A stretch of DNA of 64,000 bases from Sympetrum striolatum (taxonomy: Eukaryota; Arthropoda; Insecta; Odonata; Libellulidae), in contig OX388349.1 in the NCBI GenBank assembly GCA_947579665.1, forward strand, positions 19,004,459 through 19,068,458. The letters run 5' to 3'. Shown here piece by piece: positions 60,150-64,000 of the stretch. The notes under the pieces are model-generated. The model saw only the letters and a list, made by a program, of their open reading frames with translations, was not told the origin of the DNA and did no database searches. A program made the translations under genes and the position numbers. Positions within the stretch are counted from its first letter, which is position 1; each line of letters starts with the position of its first letter.

Positions 60150-60760
60150 CGAACAATTTCCAGCGCGAAATTTTAAACGCATATCTTTTGCGAGTAATTC
60201 GCAATGCTCAGCCCATTCTCGGCCCATTTGTTTATTCGCAAAACCCCGCGGATTTACGACAAGAGCCGCGGCTAGCAATTGGACCGCGTATGAACCGGCC
60301 TTTAGCATCATATCTCTGATCGGTCGCAACTGCAGCATCCGACGCGCGGTCCAGAATAATTCGAGGATTCAATAAAGGAATACGGCGTCGGGGCACGTTC
60401 CGGAGGCATTTTCCACACCATAACAGGTTATCCCTTACGGCTCCTCCGTTATCCCGGTGCACTCTGGGAGGAGACGCTTCCCCATCCATCGGCGGTATCG
60501 AATAACCCCTAATTGCATCTCGACCCAACGGGCCCTCGATGGTAATTGCCGCGCCAAGGAAATCCGGGAATGTTTAGAACTGCGCTGCCGTATATTGAAA
60601 CGGCCTCCGCTAACTTTCCTACCGGGGAAGAACCCCAAACGAGGAGCCTCTCGTTAGATGTCGACAGCGTCTCTGTACGTCTGGTTGCATAAGATAACGG
60701 ATACATGGTGCGAAGTTGCTCATTGGTTCGCAATATCGCCGCTAGAGGTGATGATGGTGG
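60150..60760. other. GC/CpG-rich island with frames open on both strands
   Basis: The GC-richest 600 bp of the window with dense CpG (CCGCGG, GACGCGCGG, GGCGTCGGGG). At least six open frames of 66-98 codons overlap on both strands, which follows from composition. None shows a domain. A promoter/enhancer-like element or an unrecognised exon is possible. Confidence 0.45.
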
Positions 60761-60836
60761 TGAACTTAGTGTGGTTCGTTAAAATGTATCTTAGAAATTT
60801 ATTTACGACAAAAATAAAATCTAATTATTTAAGTGG

Positions 60837-61262
60837 GTCATACAGCCTGTATTGGTTGACGTCTCTATCCTGAATTGATGGTCATTATTCGTAGAACGGA
60901 TTTAAAGAAGCAATACTGGGTAGATTAGTTATAACTCCAAAAGTAATTGAAAACAATGAATCTTAATTGAAGGCAATATTCCTGGAATGCATTAAGCAAA
61001 ATTAATTTACGGTTTACAATATTCCCAGAAATTAAATCTAATTGTACCAGTCAGTCAGAAAAAGTCTGCATTGGTTTACGTTACAAGCCAGAATAGATGA
61101 ACGTTATTCGTAGAATGGATTTACAAAAGCTTCTTAGAATCCTTGAATAGCAATGGAAAACAATAAATCGTAATTGAAAGCAGTATTCCCAGAATGAAAT
61201 AACTTGGGAATAAAACAGAATAAACCCAAAGTCGACAATATTCCCAGAAATATCAACAGCAC
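60837..61262. repeat. Tandem duplication, ~217-bp unit
   Basis: Units start at GTCA, 60837 and 61054. Shared blocks in order are 'TTGGTT.ACGT', 'TTATTCGTAGAA.GGATTTA', 'GAAAACAAT', 'TAATTGAA.GCA', 'TATTCC' and 'CAATATTCCCAGAAAT'. Sequence just before 60837 ('AAATCTAATTATTTAAGTGG') resembles a unit end, hinting at an older third copy. Confidence 0.75.
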
Positions 61263-63752
61263 TATTTCCCAAAACGGATTTCATTAACAATAAACCTTAT
61301 TTCCGGATTTAATTAATATGAAAACTGCTTTTCCTACGGAATTGTATGAACGTATTTCTAAAACAAACCATCTACATTTACAAAATTTGCTATTTTTCGA
61401 GGATCGACGTACTACAACATTTCATCACAGACAAAATTATTCTCATCATCAAAACGTTGCTGTTTGTCGGCTTATTCAGTCCGGTATTCTAATTATCCCT
61501 CTGTTATTTCCGTCTCTATTCATCTATGTATAGCAGTGATCGTCAAACAAGACCCTGTGTAGAGGACGTTGTAAGTATTCGTCTGGGAGATGATTACTAC
61601 CTAGATTGTGAAATCGACAGCTGAGGCAGACGATATGGCAATATTTGGAATTAAAGAAATTGAATAACTTCTCGAAAGAGAGATGTTAAATATATATTTC
61701 AGGTAGATTATTATTATGATTATTATTTACTATATTAAATATAAGGATCAAGGTGTTAATGGAATAAGGTATTTCTATTTTACTCTTTAATTATTTTGAA
61801 GTTATTTCAGAAAAAAAAACAATCGTACTTTAAATTGTATGAAGACATCGGTTTACACAAACATAATTGCCTGAAATATTTAAATTTATTTTATCAGTAC
61901 CAATAATTGTCATTGTTAAGATGATACCTTTCTTGAGTAATTATTTTCAATCGCTTTAAAGTGAGTAGTCTTAACATATGTGGATGGTAGACAAATTTTA
62001 CTGCCAAAAAGAGTAAAAATGATTGCCATATGCAAAAGAGGCTGATTACCACTGGAATAAACGTTCATTACTTAGCTATGTAATCAATGTTAAGAAATAT
62101 ACACAATAAAATCAAAATGGTTGACATAGGTAATCGTAAAGTTGATATTTTTTTAAAAGTAACGTTTTGTAGCTTATAGCCTCCCGTTAATGGCAATTTG
62201 CAACATCTATAGAACGAATTAAGAGCAATAATAATCGCGATATTGCATAATACAACATTAACGTAAATATATCCCTAAAATATTTACGTTGATATCAATA
62301 AAACTTAGGTTGCTATAAGAAAAAAACTTGAGTTGCTACTATAGCAGCTTCGATGTTTCTACAAAAGATGGAAGAAAAGATCGCTTTCCCTACAGTTCAT
62401 TTTGAAGCAGATATATCAGCAATATTTATTGCTTCATCACAGCAATATTTACATATATAAAAGTATTGGGTCGTATATAAATTTGTGAAATATTTACCAT
62501 TTTATGACATTCATACCGCGGTAATGCATTGCATAAAAAAATTAGTTGGAGCTTTTAAATTGGCCTAACGCTTGAAATTAGGATAAAAACAATAAGCGAA
62601 CCTGGATAAATTTGAAAAATATTATTGTTTTGTATCAAAACCCCGTTTAACCTATGAGCGCATGTTATATATATCCGCACATGAATAATGTATCGATCCA
62701 ACTGCATTGTATAATTCACAATAGAGTAAAATAGCGATTCAAGTTCCACTTCAACGTGGCAATACTTAATTCAGTAGAGTTCAGCGAAAGATTTATCAAC
62801 GAAACATTGGAATGATGGATGTTCATCCTTTGAGCCCATAATCCCCGTTAATTAATTTAGAGAAATGTACGCACTTATCCCCATTCATCACACGTCTGAA
62901 CCCTTTGTACTAATTTCAATTTTTAATGCATTAGGACAGCTGCATAATTCGCGAACGGAAAATAGATTTAGGTTCGCGTTAAAAGAGATTAAAATACTTC
63001 CTCTTCGCCGATTTGTCATTCACGGTAATTTAGCACACGCGAAAAAGCGTGTTGTTTACAAAGTGTGAAACAGAATTCAGAATTAAATATTTTTCGTAAA
63101 AGAGTTCATTAATGAAAACCGTATGCACAATTTTTTGCATTTTGTGTTCTCATTTTTATTTTCCATATATTTGGGTCACAATGTATTCAAATTTAATTGG
63201 CATCTTAATTATTAACAATTGGCGTAAAATAGCACTCAAACTACTCTCCTATTGGGGAAAATAAATACATTGCCTTCTTTGTTCTCTACACACACCCTAT
63301 GCATTCCTTTTATTTGCTGTATCTTTCCCTAAATTATCTTTATTTGCTTTCATATTTGCAGCATCTCCGTCATCTCGTTTCAAACACATTTTTCAACAGC
63401 CTTCCTCTCCCATTTATATCTGTCTTGTTTTCCTCAAAAACGGTTGCAGTGATTCTGCTTCAATCGATCCATTTCGTAATGCGCATTGTTTATCTAAAGT
63501 AATTTTACTTGAATATAGTGGCAGTGGACAAAATGTGAATTATAAGGTCGTATTTTAAAACTAATGTCTTTTCCAAACGAAAATTCTAATGTTAAACATT
63601 TTAATACGTGTATTTACGTACAATTCTTATGAAATATGGTTATAGTCTATGGTCATTGCCAGTTATTTAGCAATTTAAAGGAATTATTGTAAAATTTAAA
63701 ATAAATTATCAATAATTAATATTATTATATTAAAATATAATTATACTATATC
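61263..63752. other. AT-rich non-coding stretch
   Basis: No gene recognised. A small inverted repeat AACGTAAATAT...ATATTTACGTT lies at about 62262-62292. Frames at 61318-61533, 62865-63068 and 63299-63502 show no domain. Confidence 0.4.
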
Positions 63753-63812
63753 AAATTAATTAAATTAAATTAAATTAAATTAAATTAAATTAAATTACAT
63801 TAAATTAAATTA
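63753..63812. repeat. (AAATT)n microsatellite
   Basis: About eleven pentamer units with one C interruption, embedded in the most AT-rich stretch of the window (63690-63960). Confidence 0.95.
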
Positions 63813-64000
63813 TTAAATGTAATTAATAATAATTGCGTAATTATTACTGATATAAATTATTAATATATTATTATTACAAATAAAATTGTAATAAAACTGA
63901 TATTTATTTTCTTATAAATTTATATACATTTTATTTTATTTCCTTTTATACATATTTGATAATTTTTATTAGTATATTTTAATTTCCAAAGTACATTTTT

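Noticed and set aside
60088..60733. Six overlapping frames on both strands as coding exons
   Set aside because: Simultaneous openness in many frames follows from the high GC content. No domain, splice signal or consistent start was found.
1..64000. CRISPR array, operon-type gene cluster, rRNA genes or a host multi-exon gene
   Set aside because: No regularly spaced short repeats with unique spacers, no long adjacent frames, no rRNA-like sequence, and no exon chain with recognisable protein similarity was seen on either strand.

Overview
This window looks like intergenic or intronic DNA from a eukaryote, most likely an insect or other arthropod with a large, AT-rich, repeat-filled genome. The support is indirect: low GC throughout, dispersed SINE-like repeats with target-site duplications, DNA transposons with terminal inverted repeats, decayed non-LTR retroelement remnants, and no compact gene arrangement. 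I found no host protein-coding exon, rRNA or functional tRNA gene that I can defend. Nearly all short open frames are random, are repeat-derived, or sit in GC-richer patches where stop codons are scarce; several lack an ATG. The species is not identifiable from what I can see.

DNA transposons. Three have both ends defined. (1) A 2.85-kb piggyBac element (54328-57177) is flanked by TTAA and has asymmetric ends. It carries a transposase pseudogene broken by several frameshifts but still showing all three catalytic Asp positions and the C-terminal Cys/His-rich motif. (2) A 1,263-bp non-autonomous element (39255-40517) has 107-bp inverted repeats starting CACAGTG/CACTGTG and a 5-bp duplication CATCG. 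These match the Transib superfamily, the relatives of RAG1, whose ends resemble the V(D)J recombination signal heptamer. (3) A 679-bp MITE (34490-35168) has inverted repeats of nearly 200 bp and TA at both borders.

Retroposons. A tRNA-derived SINE family has a hairpin tail: one copy with its head at 49.29 kb, a truncated copy at 49.05 kb, and a head-to-head foldback insertion at 4.1-4.3 kb inside a 13-bp duplication. A second, 125-bp tRNA-derived SINE at 27.3 kb lies in a perfect 14-bp duplication. A third family with an (ATT)n tail has copies at 1.4, 24.7 and 58.0 kb. Two related fragments at 20.9 and 25.6 kb carry a motif resembling a hammerhead ribozyme core. Decayed non-LTR pieces lie at about 20.4, 31.9 and 35.7 kb.

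Unassigned repeats. The commonest is a ~115-bp sequence with the core GTGAGGAGTGAGGTAG, present in 13 full or partial copies on both strands and concentrated between 40.8 and 51.5 kb. A ~190-bp repeat occurs in opposite orientations at 2.0 and 11.5 kb. Six local tandem duplications or triplications (unit 76-217 bp), a near-perfect 46-bp-arm hairpin at 33.6 kb, and TG and AAATT microsatellites complete the picture. Several 0.3-1 kb patches are richer in GC and CpG than their surroundings and are the best places to look for regulatory DNA or unrecognised exons.
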